Origin: Spodoptera frugiperda
Lineage: Eukaryota; Arthropoda; Insecta; Lepidoptera; Noctuidae
Direction: 5' to 3'
DNA length: 64,000 bases
Assembly (NCBI RefSeq): GCF_023101765.2
Contig: NC_064217.1
Coordinates: 10,699,788-10,763,787 of the forward strand
The stretch's first letter is position 1, and the number at the start of each line of letters is the position of its first letter. A program made the translations under genes and the position numbers. A model generated the notes under the pieces. That model saw only the letters and a program-made list of their open reading frames with translations. It was not told where the DNA came from and ran no database searches. This document shows positions 10,322 to 20,499 of this stretch, one piece after another.

Positions 10322-13145
10322 ATGTATTTCAAAATTCTCATTGTTATTTGTGTTTGCTTAAGCTACAGTGCGAATGGTAAGTAGATCTTAAGTTTCTAAT
10401 CTGGGTCTAATTATAAATGCCACAATAATTTAGATTTGCATCCTGAATTTTGACCATCAGTGACGCCCTAATACATAGCAATTACATCCCTTACAACTAA
10501 AAATAATAAAGTTTTGTTTAAGCATCTAATTACTGCAGATCGTATTCAATACAGCAACTTTTTTAGGAAACAGCACATCAAACTACCCCAACATTTAATA
10601 GATTATCAACTTTATCTCAAAACCATAAGATTCAAATTTAAATGCTATCATCTACAATTATCCAAACAATTGTTTCTTCCAGGTATACCTCTAGAGTCAT
10701 CCGAACAGGATCTAAAACGTTACTTCGACCCCCGTGTCATAGGGGGTGAGAATACCCCTGAAGGGTACGCTCCTCATATGGTAGCAATTCTGGTTGGAGA
10801 CGAAGTTATCCAACTGATACTTTGTGGAGGGTCCTTGGTGAAGCTTAATTTAGTGATGACTGCAGCCCACTGCCTTACAGATTATGAAATAATGAAGGAG
10901 TAAGTACCAACTAAAGATATGAGAATTAGTCTTTGATGCCGTTTCACTGTTGACGGAATGGTCGTGGCTTTTATGTAGGTAATGATGGAGGTGGAAAAGG
11001 CAGCTGTTTGTGTCTCTCGGTGTTCTGCCACGTTCTATCTCAACGTTCACCAGTACAATTAGGATTCAGTCCTAAGAAAGCCAACGCCCATTGAGCAATC
11101 GTGATGATTAAGCTCAAACCTTTCCCATGTGACGTAAAGCCGTTGCAACGGCTTGCAACCAACGCGTTGGTTAGCCGTGGCTACCTATAAGTTATTGATG
11201 TAATGTGATGTGCAAAAATCTTGAGAAAACCATGAAAAGAAACCAATTAATACGTTTCCCTAGACGGGAATCACTATGTATGCTTACTCAACATTTTTCG
11301 TCTTTTTTTCAGATTTTTCCACGGTGCTCTAGGATCAAACAACTGGAAGACAGGAGGCAAAAGAGTTGAGTTCCAGAACTACCACATCCACCCAGAATGG
11401 GACCCTGTCCTCATTAAGAACGACGTTGGTTTCATAAGCCTGACGGAGAAGGTGGAACTGAGTGAACATTTGCAGTTGGCTGCTATGAACTTTGATTTTG
11501 TGGGAGAAGAAGCAAGCTCTGTGACGGGATGGGGGTGGGTAGCGGTGAGTTAGAGAACTGCTATTTTTCATATAGTGTAATAATCAGTGAAGTTTGGTCC
11601 AAAAACCATACACTACGTCCTATCCTTATATCTTTAATAAAAAAAATGGAGACACATTTAAAACCATCGTCCTATCTATTCCTTATTAGCCAGACCCAAT
11701 AAGCAGGTAGGAGAAATTTCAATTAACCTTTAGTTACACCAAATTAACTTTAGTTTAAGCATTCAATCGTTGACTCACCACTCCAGAGTATATTTTTACA
11801 CTCGTATTAAAACAAAGTGCCTAAATAAATCTCGGTAGAACGACAAACTGCCTGCGCGGCGCTTTGTGCTCATTCCTCTTTTAATATTCCTTAAAATCCA
11901 GGTCAGCCTAGATTCCCCAATTAAAATTCTATTACCATTGTAACGTAGAGGTTTTAACAAAATATCTACAGTCAAATTTTCTTCAACTTCGCTTAAACAA
12001 ACATTAGCTTTGGGTAGGCTTGAGCCACGGGCTATTTGCGCAGTTAGAAATAATATTTAACGAACATTTTGGGTTATTAAGATTACGGCCATAAAAAGGA
12101 GTTATGGAGCCCTACACTGTCTTGTATAGTGGTGACCTTCGCTATGTTTTATAGCCCGTGGGAGATTTGTTGATTGCATTCTTTATAGACATGACCGAAG
12201 CTATGAATGTGGGACATACGCGGAAGTTAGGGGTTTTATTGCAGTCTTCAATTGCCTAATAATTTCATACATACTTCTTTAGGATATACCATGTTAAGAG
12301 GATAATAATCAGAAAAGGACCCTAATTTCGTTTGGATTCTTTACAGACCACATACTTGTTGCCTTAAGTAGGTCAAGGCTACTAATACCTACTTATTATC
12401 TAAATGAGTCAAACTAAACATTAATTATTTAAAAAGTAAAAGAAAAAAATGAGCAAAAATTATTTTAAAAGTTTCCCTAACAATAAAATGTTTACAATCT
12501 GCTACTACACGGCCAACGCTTAACCATCAAATAATTGGTGTCCGCTCGTTTGCCACCCTATACCTACCTAACATTAAAAAACTACATTAATCTATTTTCA
12601 TTTATGTATTTTTGCAGAACTGGGCTCTTACTCCCTTCCACCTTCAAGTCCTGGAGGTGACCACATTGTCTCCTGAAGATTGTGCCGATAGGGTCCGTGA
12701 AGCCAGTTCCGTCTGGTGGCCCAATTCTCCACACGTGGACCCCAAAATTGAGATCTGTACCTTGCACTCCACTGGTCGAGGTTTATGCTTCGTAAGTAGA
12801 TTTTGGAGTAGAATTATCATTAATACTTTTCTATTAATTGGTATGGTTTACTTACCATTCAACAGCATATCAAAATACCCGACATTGCCATTTCATTTTC
12901 AACTTTATGCTCTTACAATAAAGTTCAAAATGTAAAATAAATATAACAGTGTTGGGTAGCTTGATGAGCTCAAATCTTCCTTCCATTTTCAGGGTGACTC
13001 TGGCAGTGCTCTCATGTCGAAGGAATCTGGAACCCAAATTGGTATAGCATCCTGGGCCTTCACGTGTGCGCTTGGTGTCCCTGACATGTACGCGAGGATC
13101 AGTGCATTCAAGGACTACATTCAATCCGTCATGGAACAATATTAA
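10322..13145 (+). CDS. CLP3: secreted brachyurin/chymotrypsin-like serine protease (S1A), 276 aa
   Basis: Exons 10322-10376, 10683-10899, 11313-11544, 12618-12791 and 12993-13145, with GT-AG introns of phases 1, 2, 0, 0. Residues 1-18 are a signal peptide (MYFKILIVICVCLSYSAN). The propeptide ends Arg36 before VIGG, so a trypsin-like activator fits. The triad is His81 (TAAHC), Asp128 (KNDVGF) and Ser229 (GDSGS). Gly223 and Asp257 give the Gly189/Asp226 pocket shared with CLP1 and CLP2. Unlike them, the SWG motif is SWA: Ala248 replaces the near-invariant Gly216 in the S1/S3 wall, so cleavage preference may be shifted. An AATAAA lies 68 bases after the stop. Intron 2 contains a run of palindromes. 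Likely the same extracellular digestive or developmental role as its neighbours. Confidence 0.92.
11138..11182. repeat. Run of consecutive palindromes in CLP3 intron 2
   Basis: AGCCGTTGCAACGGCT (11138-11153) and AACCAACGCGTTGGTT (11157-11172) are perfect 16-bp palindromes three bases apart. The imperfect dyad AGCCGTGGCT follows immediately. No second copy is visible in the window. Confidence 0.85.
11545..12617 (+). other. CLP3 intron 3 (1.07 kb)
   Basis: AT-rich intron between gtgagt and ttgcag. I see no repeat family member or coding segment in it. Confidence 0.6.
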
Positions 13146-13212
13146 TGAACTTGAAATCATCAATAATCACCTAATTTAGGTTTAACTGTACATAGATACT
13201 CATATTTTTATG

Positions 13213-13218
13213 AATAAA
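13213..13218 (+). terminator. CLP3 polyadenylation signal
   Basis: AATAAA 68 bases after the TAA, followed by a T-rich stretch. Confidence 0.75.
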
Positions 13219-13815
13219 ACTGTTTTTTATAAATTAAATGATTTTTTATTTAATGAGCAATTTGTTTTTATCATATTCAATAAAATCCATAGTAGGTAAA
13301 TAAAAGTAAAGTACTACTTATTACTATAGCTGGGTTGTAAGGACAATCAACTCAATCCCAATATAATTTCGTATCAATTTTATATTGACTTGTTTACCTA
13401 AATCCAATGACCTTCGCATTTGTTTATAAACATCAAATAAAAACTTAATAATAATTTTATCACTCTGTTCTCATTATTATTTCACCATTTTTTATCTGTC
13501 ATCATTTCCAAGGTCCGAGGCGGTCATTCTTGCGTAAATCTGAACGCATAAGCTGTCATTTTTTGACAAGTTAACTGTGTACAACAGTGTAGACTTTATT
13601 ACAACCAAATAAAGGTTATTTTGTTTAAATTTTAAACAAGTAGAATTTTGCATGCAAATGAAAACAAAACAAACATTGATTCAAAGTTTCAAACAAAGTT
13701 GGTGATTTACAATTTGTGTATTAAGTGTTATTTCTAATTGAAAGTAAATAGAAGTGTACTTGAAAAATAATTTATCGTTTCGTTTTTATTCTACTACGTG
13801 TTGCAGCTTCATTTT
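13219..13815. other. Spacer and probable promoter of the zinc-finger gene
   Basis: AT-rich, without repeats I can recognise. The transcription start of the downstream zinc-finger gene should lie here (its leader exon ends at 13952), but there is no clear TATA/initiator pair. Confidence 0.5.
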
Positions 13816-14210
13816 ATGGATTTACCCCCATTAGTCAGCAGAATTAATAAGATATTAAAAATGGAGGGTAGATTCGAACACATTCAAATAATTTGTCTGT
13901 TACTTCTACCTCCGCCCACCCTTTCTCTCAGCGAGCACGCAAGCAGCACGAGGTAAGACGCCTTCATTTTCTATTTATCCTAGTTTTTTATGTTATTATT
14001 TTCTAAATTTACCTTCATTTGTGTCTAATTGCTCCAAGGACCGCAACCGACATGTATTCCTCTGTATTTTTTAGGTTTAAATTAGAAAAATGGAAGGCGA
14101 AGAGTGCAACATTAACGTGGAGGCGCCATATCCAATACTGTTCATACCGAAAGTGTGCACACAGTTGGAAACGCACTGCCAGGTGTCAGAAAACGTCTTC
14201 ATACACCTGA
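13816..14210 (+). other. Upstream ORF (90 codons when spliced) overlapping the zinc-finger start
   Basis: ATG at 13816 (and again in frame at 13861) opens a frame to the donor at 13952 (gtaaga). After splicing to the acceptor at 14075 it continues out of frame across the main ATG (14090) and stops at 14210. If transcription begins upstream of 13816, this ORF would be met first and should depress zinc-finger translation. I recognise no domain in its peptide; it may be regulatory only, or the leader may start downstream of it. Confidence 0.45.
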
Positions 14211-17200
14211 ACATCTCCTGCCCCGACACTTTCGGCAACGAGACAGTTATATACCAGGGCTTCTGCAATGTGAAAGTTTTGGATGGCAATGACATCAACA
14301 TCAGGTATGGATCTCCAGATAGTTTGACCAGCAATGAAAACATACCTCTGATTCTGACTGAAGCAAACCAGATAACGTTTCCTGCCTACAACGATTCTCA
14401 AGTCTGGATAGACCCTGCGAGGAGTCCGTATGTGTACAACCGGTGTGACTCACCACCTAAAGAGAACTACACCGTACGCGAGGCTCATAATAACCATATA
14501 ACTATTGAGCAGCACAACACATACATTACGCAGAATGTGTATCAGTACAATGAAGCTGTTCGTTACTCTTCGGTGTGTGAGGAGCAGAAAGCTGTGGAGA
14601 AAATACAAGAAAGTGCTCAGAATCCCAACGGATACAACATGTATGAGGAAGATGAGTTTGAATGTGGTGTGTTTTTATCTCAATTGTCAGAAGAAATTAT
14701 CCATGAGAAGGAGACCAGAGCAAGAGATGAGAGGAAGTTTATTGGGTTGCAGACAGACAATGAAGCTTTGAAACAGCTGATGTCTTCGGACATACAGTCC
14801 GTATCAAGACAGCAGAAGACTATACTGTTCTTGGGTCATGACTCAGAGTCTGGGCAGACGGTACAGAATATTGCTATCAATGATCCTTCGTTGGAGTGCC
14901 GAGGAGCTCGAGCTATGGAGACCGAAGTGCCTGTTGGTAAGTTTTTTTTTATAATTTTTGTATTGGTACACGCTCTTCTATCAGTTCTGTCTACCACTTA
15001 GAGGATAAATAGTGTAATGTTATATTATGTATTTTATTAGATTTTTTTATTAGAATAGAAGTTAAATAAGTTTATTAAAGTTGGACAAGTCATCTTGGGT
15101 AATTATTATTTGTATTATTGACTATTAACAAAGCAATGGTTACTTAAAAACCTATGTATGTAGTAGAATTGAAACTAAGTAGTTTTAAAGACAATATATT
15201 ATTTTTATATGAAAAAAAAAATTGTGATAATTCAGCTAATAATTAGGTAGCTATCATACAATGTTAATTATTATTTTTTATTTACTTATTGAAAGTGTAT
15301 GAATATTTGTTTATTTACATTGATATAACATCATACCTTTTAATTAATGAAGGGTTAGGCTACAATGCCACTACATGGATGGCGCGGTGCTGATTGTCGC
15401 GCAACGTGTAGTGGGTTCGATTCCCGCACGGAGCAACTCGTTGTGTAGTCCACAAATTGTTGTTTCGGATCTGGGTGTCATGTGTACCTATGTGAACTTG
15501 TATGTTTGTAAACTCAACCACTACAAAGGAGAAAATACTAGCAGAGCAACCTTTTTTTAAATAAATCAAACCGTGTGAGGTAAATAGCTAACTATATACT
15601 GATTTTCATAGTAATCAAACTAAAATATGTTTTGGCTGTCGAAGCTCCACTCTCTACATGGAACTTATAACGTAACAGGTGAAAATTAGCATCGCAAATT
15701 AGACGCCGGGACGTCATGTAAGCATATTATTACGTAATTATTATTAAACACTATTGAAATTTTCAGAACCGACACCCGACGAGGCGAACACTAGCTCAAC
15801 GAACCCACGCGCGAAGAAGTACCAGTGCAACAAATGTAAACAGATATTTGATCAACTGTCCGCCTTCAAGCAACACATGGTGGGCAGCCACCGGCTCTCA
15901 AACTTGTACGACGTCTCCTCCAACGTCAAGTTCATGTGCACTGACTGCGGCAAGAACCTAAAAAACCAAGAAAAGTTTGAGCAACACTGCCGCGGACACG
16001 GCGACCCCGATCTAGAATGCAATAAGTGCCATAAAGTGTTCGCATCAAAATTCACCTTACGCAATCATCGTAAGATACATTCTCGAATGTACCCGTGCAA
16101 CTTCTGCACGAAATCATATTCTACATCGCAGGAGTTGCAAGCGCACACAACGAAAGCACACTTTTCCTTTATGTGTGAGTGTTGTTCTTTCACTTGCGAG
16201 AATTTCGCTGATCTGACAGCCCATCAGGAGATTCATAAACACGAGTCGCATTCACAAATGGATACTTCTAAGAACTCGAGCGAATCTGACTTTGCTGAGG
16301 CAGGAGGTCTGTTCGAGGAGATCAGTGACCTGTCGGTGCCCGAGGACATGGTGAAGCGGGAGCAGGATGAACGGTTCCAAACTGCTGACTCGGTGATCGC
16401 TAAAGTGATGTCCAACAAGATATTTCGAAGCAATTCCACATGTAGCAGTAGTAAGAGTAAGAAACAGCGCAAGTACAACAAGGTAATTATGTTTTCGTTA
16501 TTGAATCACTTACATGTTGCCTCGTTAGTCACAATTGTTTATATTCTGTCGGGCAAGGGGTCACGGGTTCGATTCCCGTGTCGGGCAAAGTATTACTGGG
16601 CTTGTTTTCCGAAAATTTCTCAGTAATAGGAAGGAGTCTGAAATTGTGCCCGGTATATGGCAATAGGTTTACCACCTTACATGGGACTGATAACACAAAT
16701 GGTGAAAAGTGGGTGTACTTTGTTCGGTGGCATTAAGTGCCGAAATGTGCACTTCTGCCTTCGAGGATAAAAAGCGTGACATTGCAATGCAATTATATTC
16801 ATCACGAGTTTGAACGGTTGGCGCAGTAATTAACCGACTTGCTGGTTTAATGATGCTTTTATTTTACCTATACATAAACATTTTTGACGACTTCTTCTTT
16901 TGTTCAAAAACTTGCTGATTAGTCAAGTTTCCTTGAGGACCGGTCACTGTAATGGTCTAGTACCAAATCTATGTTTCACCACGTGATGTATAAGGTCTGA
17001 TGTGATATAATCAGATCTTAACTGTCCATTGTATTCTGTACTTAGTAGCGGCGATGTGGAGTCGCACTGGTACTATTTCATCGACCTGTATATTGTGTAA
17101 GGACGTTACTTTAAATGGCGTACCACCTGAGGTGCTTTACTACCTACCAACATGATGAGGCAGTGGGTGAACGTACTTTGTTCTTTTCTTAGTTTTGTAA

Positions 17201-18205
17201 GTTATGTGGACTTTTTTTAAGGGGGGAAAATCATCCAATGACTCTCATCGCCTTGGGTGAGGCGTGATCCAGATTGTCAGACTCTTACTGACTAAAAACT
17301 ACACCGTTCCTTTTCTACTTTTCGAGCCGAAACCTCGGTAAACCCGCATGACTGCTGCAAGCTTTATGTGGACTTGCGAACAATTCATCGTAGTCTCGTT
17401 TTCCATTGTTTGGTGTACTGTACATACTTTTAAAACGAACTAGGTCTAATATTTTACACTTATCGATATCTAAAATTAAACCATTCATCTGTTGCAGACC
17501 TGCGAAGTTTGTTTGAAAAAGTTCGACCGGATCGGTGACCTTAAGAGACACCTGATCGAACACGTCATCAGGAGCACCCTCGCGAAGAACCCAGTCAACA
17601 AGTTCGGGGTCCTCAACATCCGCTGCGAGATCTGCCAGGAGAAGGTGTTCACCAAGATAGACAGGTACAAGGCACATCTCAGGGAGCATGCTAAGCTCAC
17701 CCTATACAAATGTACCTTCTGCGACAAATCCTTTAGTGATTCCAGCAACTTCTCTAAACACAAGAAAATCCACGGTACCACGTACTTCCAGTGCGACTTG
17801 TGTCAACGCAAGTTCAATTCGAAGAAAATGATCACCCAACACATGGAGTATCACAACAATACGAACCCTATTCAGTGTCAGTATTGTGACAAAGTGTTCC
17901 ATTTCGAGTCTATGCTTAACAAGCATATCAGGTGCTCGCATACGAAGATGTCCACTACTAAATTCAGATGTAGATTTTGTCGGAATTACTTCAAGAGTTT
18001 GAAGGAGAAATGGGACCATGAATGGACGGTCCATAATGTCAGGAAAGCAATCGTGGATTGTCTCTTGTGTGGCTCTAGGTTCAGGAAGTATGCTGAGCTA
18101 AAGAGACATTGCACAGACGAGCATGACACCGCCATACCTCAAGCGAAACGGTTGCTACGGTGGAAAATGAAACGAAAGATGCAATTGCTCGACGAAAATT
18201 TGTAA
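14090..18205 (+). CDS. Twelve-finger C2H2 zinc-finger protein, 756 aa
   Basis: Coding exons 14090-14936, 15767-16482 and 17498-18205, with GT-AG introns of phases 1 and 0. A leader exon ends at 13952 and joins the first coding exon at 14075. Residues 1-282 show no known domain and in particular no ZAD-type cysteine signature; this part is acidic and polar, with a possible short helical stretch around EEIIHEKETRARDERKF. Fingers 1-5 (CX2CX12HX3-5H) lie at about residues 303-440, followed by a Ser/Lys-rich linker ending at the exon junction (residue 521). Fingers 6-12 fill about 523-735, followed by a basic tail. It is presumably a nuclear DNA-binding regulator, but I cannot assign an orthologue. 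The C-terminal array is joined by variable linkers rather than the TGEKP type. Intron 2 contains an R3 SINE and intron 3 an R4 SINE and an R1 copy. Confidence 0.9.
14937..15766 (+). other. Intron 2 of the zinc-finger gene
   Basis: AT-rich intron from gtaagt to tttcag, with an R3 SINE at 15376-15561 in sense orientation. Confidence 0.7.
15376..15561 (+). mobile_element. R3 tRNA-derived SINE
   Basis: The head carries tggcgcggtgctgattg (A-box-like) and GGTTCGATTCC (perfect B box) 20-30 bases apart. The R3 body follows (ccacaaattgttgtttcgg, tgtcatgtgtacctatgtga) and the end is gagcaacc with a T/A-rich tail. Confidence 0.8.
16541..16797 (+). mobile_element. R4 tRNA-derived SINE
   Basis: GGTTCGATTCCCGTGTCGGG (B-box arm) is followed by caaagtattactgggctt, the atttctcagtaat block, atatggcaatagg, cacaaatggtgaaaagtggg and aaaaagcgtgacat. 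It starts just 58 bases after the splice donor. The A-box half is only weakly preserved. Confidence 0.75.
17212..17361 (-). repeat. R1 retroposon copy
   Basis: T-run, gggggaaaatcatccaatga, gtcagactcttactgactaa, ttcgagccgaaacctcggta; the 5' end is decayed (gcatgactgctgcaagct). Confidence 0.7.
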
Positions 18206-18889
18206 ATGGCTGGACCAATTTACACGCAATATTGATTCTTATTGCTTTTCCTTTATAGTTTAGTTTTCGATTAATGTTTATTTATTTTAGTTGTCCTTTA
18301 GTGTTCGTGATCAAACGCTTGATGTGATATTTTATTAGATTGATACTGTCTTGTTGTTCTCTGAGTTCTTGGTTCGATCAGCTGATTACGACAAGTAATT
18401 CCTGATTTTCGATACAAAATTGTCAAAATAAATGCAATTGTGGCCTATGAAAGGACTTAAGCTACATTGGAGAATAACAGACTTGATATGTAGAATAAAT
18501 AGGTTTAAGATTATTTTTTAGTATTAAGGTTTTAGTTTTTTTGTTTTAGTTGAGATCAAGGATCGTTTATTTTTAGTTTTAGTAAATTAATTGTCTATAT
18601 AGACAGTTCCTATTGTTTATATTAGATAACGAATGGTCTCTATTTAGTATTTACAACTTATTTATTTATACTTTATTATTAATTTATGAATTAAGTTCGT
18701 AGTTGATTAAGGCTGTGAGTCTGTGGATCTCAAACTTTTTATTTATTTATTTTTAAGATTGTTTTGTTTATGTTTTTTGAGTTTTTGTTAATCTTTGTTT
18801 AATTTATATAATTTATTGTATCATTGATCTTGTGGTAGCAAACGCCACTGCTTAGGACAAGTTCTGAGGTTCAATGTTAGTCGAATAAA
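18206..18889 (+). other. 3' untranslated region of the zinc-finger gene (inferred)
   Basis: An AT-rich, T-homopolymer-laden stretch without repeats follows the stop. Potential poly(A) signals occur at about 18426 and 18494, and the last clear AATAAA is 18884-18889. Confidence 0.5.
18884..18889 (+). terminator. Candidate distal polyadenylation signal, zinc-finger gene
   Basis: AATAAA followed by T-rich sequence, about 680 bases after the stop codon. Earlier AATAAA-like sequences may be used instead. Confidence 0.45.
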
Positions 18890-19067
18890 GGATTATTGGA
18901 TTCTTAATTTGGCTTCTTGTATGAATTCATTGATTGGTGATAATCTTGTTATACACATTAAATGTTGTAGAATCATGTTTTTGTTTTAAAAAAGATGTTA
19001 CCTACTTATGTCAAAATCAGTGAATTTTCTACACATTGTGAAATCATATTTATAGTAGCTGTTTATG

Positions 19068-19200
19068 TACAAGTTTGTTTTACGTTTAACGAGAGCACGT
19101 TCGTTGCTGATTGGTTGGTTCATTCGTACCGGCCAATAAGAGGGCTGAACTCGCTCTCGTTTCGTTTTAGTTCAGCGTAAAGCAAACTCGTACTAAAGGT
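19068..19200. repeat. R8 foldback MITE
   Basis: The left end acaagtttgttttacgtt is the inverted counterpart of the right end agcgtaaagcaaactcgtac. The centre holds gattggttggttcattcg next to ggccaat. The same organisation occurs at 43761-43913 and, less complete, at 51031-51162 and 58945-59055. Confidence 0.75.
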
Positions 19201-19400
19201 AGTGATCCTATGGCTTTATATTTCTGCTGTTGTTTGTTAGGGATATATTGTGTTATAGTTATTTAAGAAAGTTAATATATTGTGTTAGTTGTTAAGTTTT
19301 ACTTTGGTGGAGGTTTTGTATCAAATATATTATTTATTTATAATGTACAGTTACGTGTTTTTACCCGACTGCGCCAGAAGGAGGGTTATGTTTTTCGAGA

Positions 19401-19440
19401 GTATGTATGTATGTATGTATGTATGTATGTATGTATGTAT
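19401..19440. repeat. (GTAT)10 microsatellite
   Basis: Ten uninterrupted gtat units next to a dispersed-repeat-like block (acgactgcgccagaaggagg-type start). Confidence 0.95.
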
Positions 19441-19454
19441 AATTGTTTGGCACG

Positions 19455-19820
19455 CTCTACAGCCTAAACGGCTTGACGGATTTTGGCTTGAGAGGTGTCG
19501 TTGGATTCGTATTTACTGTGAGAGTGACACTGGATATATCAAAATAGTAAAAAAAACAAAATGGCGGATTTTTGGCGCCAAATTTGAATATTGCTCACTC
19601 ACTAGCCGGAACGATTCGATGTATATCAGCTTGATAGGGGTCGTTAGATTCGTATTTACTGTGAGATTGACACTGGATATATTTAAAAAAACAAAATGAC
19701 GGATTATTGCGCCAAATTATATTGTTCACTCTCTAGCCTGAACGACTCGATGGATTTCAGCTTGATAGGGGTCTTTTGATTCGTATTTACTGTGAGAATG
19801 ACACTAGATACCTATAATTA
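19455..19820. repeat. Three diverged tandem copies of a 131-143-bp unit
   Basis: The marker gattcgtatttactgtgaga begins at 19504, 19647 and 19778, each preceded by a gcctgaacg-type and cttgataggggtc-type block and followed by tgacactggatat. Between copies lie aacaaaatggcgga and gcgccaaat-type blocks. Confidence 0.8.
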
Positions 19821-19896
19821 TCAAAACTAAAAGAAAGTAAAATAAAATAATGTAATTTTAAAAAAACTGCGTTTCTTCATTATATGGAAAAAACCC

Positions 19897-20029
19897 TAAA
19901 ACAAGAAAGTCATCGTAAAATTAAAGGTCGGGACCCATTCTAGAAAGCCAGCCGTATGTGCCCTCACTAAGTCTTCATATTTAGAATGGGTCCCGACTGC
20001 TTTAATTTTACGATGACTTTCTTGTTTTA
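19897..20029. mobile_element. 133-bp MITE with 46/48-bp terminal inverted repeats
   Basis: The left arm 19897-19942 and right arm 19982-20029 are reverse complements except for a small indel (gg versus gcagt context). The core is about 39 bp. TA flanks both termini, as expected for a Tc1/mariner-type MITE. No coding sequence. Confidence 0.8.
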
Positions 20030-20499
20030 TGTACAGTTACTTGTTTATTTCATTACTCTGAAAATTTATATTTTAGAATTAAAAGCCGATTTGTGCTTAA
20101 AATATTAAAGGTTGGAAACGCACTTGTAACTCCTATTGGTATTTGTTGTCCATGGGTGGCACTGATCCCTATCCACAATAACATATTGAGATGAAAATCT
20201 CACTATCTTATCTTAGTCACTTGTAAGACAATGTTATACTGTAAGAATGTAAATAAAATTTTGGAATTATTTTTAGTAGTATTTTAAAGCCCCTGGCAGA
20301 CACTAGTAACGTATTTACGTTTGAGATACACATTCATAAATAGTGGTCAAACATTTTTTATCCAGTATTGGTTTTACAATTTAAATTTTAAAGTTGTGAC
20401 TTCCTGACAATAACAGATTAATAAAGTTGTAAGTTTAAACAAAAACCAGCTTAATGGACTGTGAAGGAAATATTTTGTGCTGCTTATCGCCGAGGACTT

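Larger units (their letters stand above)
16483..17497 (+). other. Intron 3 of the zinc-finger gene
   Basis: Bounded by gtaatt and ttgcag. It holds an R4 SINE (16541-16797) and an R1 copy (17212-17361). Confidence 0.7.

Noticed and set aside
10514..10682. ATG at 10514 as an alternative CLP3 start
   Set aside because: This frame is just the open 3' part of intron 1. The spliced exon 10322-10376 gives a proper signal peptide and matching intron phase.
14019..14210. 63-codon open frame as an independent gene
   Set aside because: It overlaps the zinc-finger start in another frame and only makes sense as the end of the spliced upstream ORF.
419..16580. Pol III B boxes (GGTTCGATTCC) near 423, 15415 and 16563 as tRNA genes
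   Set aside because: No cloverleaf with acceptor and anticodon arms can be built; each continues into a shared SINE body, and related copies sit elsewhere.
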